Positions 5,379 to 5,551 of a stretch of DNA of 5,551 nt are shown here, in pieces. Source of the DNA: Methanobacteriota archaeon (GTDB taxonomy: Archaea > Thermoplasmatota > DTKX01 > GCA-020343715); NCBI GenBank assembly GCA_030594725.1, contig JAUVEQ010000213.1, positions 1 through 5,551 on the forward strand, written 5' to 3'. The position numbers were made by a program, and so were the translations under genes. Each line of letters begins with the position of its first letter. Positions within the stretch are counted from its first letter, which is position 1. The notes under the pieces were generated by a model. The model made no database searches. It had not been told where the DNA came from and saw only the letters and a list, made by a program, of their open reading frames with translations.

Positions 5379-5551
5379 ATGAGGTTTAGGGTCATCGCGG
5401 ACGGGCTGGGCCTGGTCCTCATGGGCATGTCCTTCGCCTACGTCCTGCCCATCATGGCCGGCGTCTACTTCCAAGAGGAGACGACGCTCCTCTTCCAGGC
5501 CTACGGGATACCCCTGATCATCACCTTCACAGGGGGTCTCGGGCTCCGGCT
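5379..5551 (+). CDS. N-terminus of a probable TrkH/KtrB potassium-uptake membrane subunit
   Basis: The frame begins with ATG at 5379 and runs off the window after 57 codons with no stop. The visible part starts MRFRVIADGLGLVLMGMSFA and then gives a first membrane helix with YVLPIMAGVYF, a short polar loop QEETTLLFQ, and a second hydrophobic stretch ending TFTGGLGLRL. The order of short basic N-terminus, helix with a conserved Pro (LP..AGVY), acidic loop and glycine-rich second helix is what TrkH/TrkG/KtrB potassium channels show at their N-terminus. Those subunits pass potassium across the membrane and are gated by a cytoplasmic TrkA/KtrA NAD-binding protein, often encoded nearby; here that would have to lie beyond the window. 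The pore loops with selectivity glycines are outside the window, so the call rests on the first 57 residues and another polytopic membrane protein is possible. Confidence -1.
   Translation, partial: MRFRVIADGLGLVLMGMSFAYVLPIMAGVYFQEETTLLFQAYGIPLIITFTGGLGLR

Noticed and set aside
5192..5428. N-terminal extension of the reductase (starts at 5296 or 5428)
   Set aside because: It would put 35-79 non-domain residues before the FAD motif, run across the TATA-like boxes and, from 5428, into the trkH-like coding region.

Overview
The window looks archaeal, with high GC and a strong G/C preference at third codon positions in most genes. TATA-like boxes sit about 26-27 bases upstream of two start codons, as in leaderless archaeal transcripts. 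The gene content agrees: a geranylgeranyl reductase-family flavoprotein (archaeal lipid saturation), a stand-alone Roadblock/LC7 protein, and a surface protein with an Ig-like fold and a PG/membrane/Arg tail. A Thermoplasmatota-type euryarchaeon is my best guess, but this is inference from style and gene content, not from a marker gene.

Layout, left to right: (1) the 3' end of an anchored extracellular Ig/PKD-like protein (1-450, +); (2) a short intergenic stretch with small hairpins between convergent genes; (3) a 120-residue Roadblock/LC7 protein (536-898, -); (4) a 254-base divergent promoter region with a cluster of CCAGGG/CCCTGG half-sites; (5) a secreted, membrane-anchored protein of two related beta-rich halves (1153-2538, +), whose 5' part differs in codon usage from its 3' part; (6) an MFS exporter of the DHA3/MFS_3 type with a long acidic tail (2618-4102, +); (7) a geranylgeranyl reductase-family oxidoreductase (3980-5191, -), which overlaps the transporter's 3' end by 123 bases tail to tail; (8) a 187-base divergent promoter region with several inverted repeats; (9) the first 57 codons of a probable TrkH/KtrB potassium-uptake subunit (5379 to window end, +).

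Most genes are envelope-related: two anchored ectodomain proteins, a transporter, an ion-uptake subunit and a lipid-modifying enzyme. Each appears to have its own promoter, and I see no classical operon, so nothing beyond proximity links them functionally. I found no RNA gene, CRISPR array or insertion sequence, and no clear undescribed multi-gene system. The points most worth checking are the codon-usage step inside the two-repeat surface protein, the in-register antisense overlap that supplies two thirds of the transporter's acidic tail, and the two palindrome-rich divergent promoter regions.
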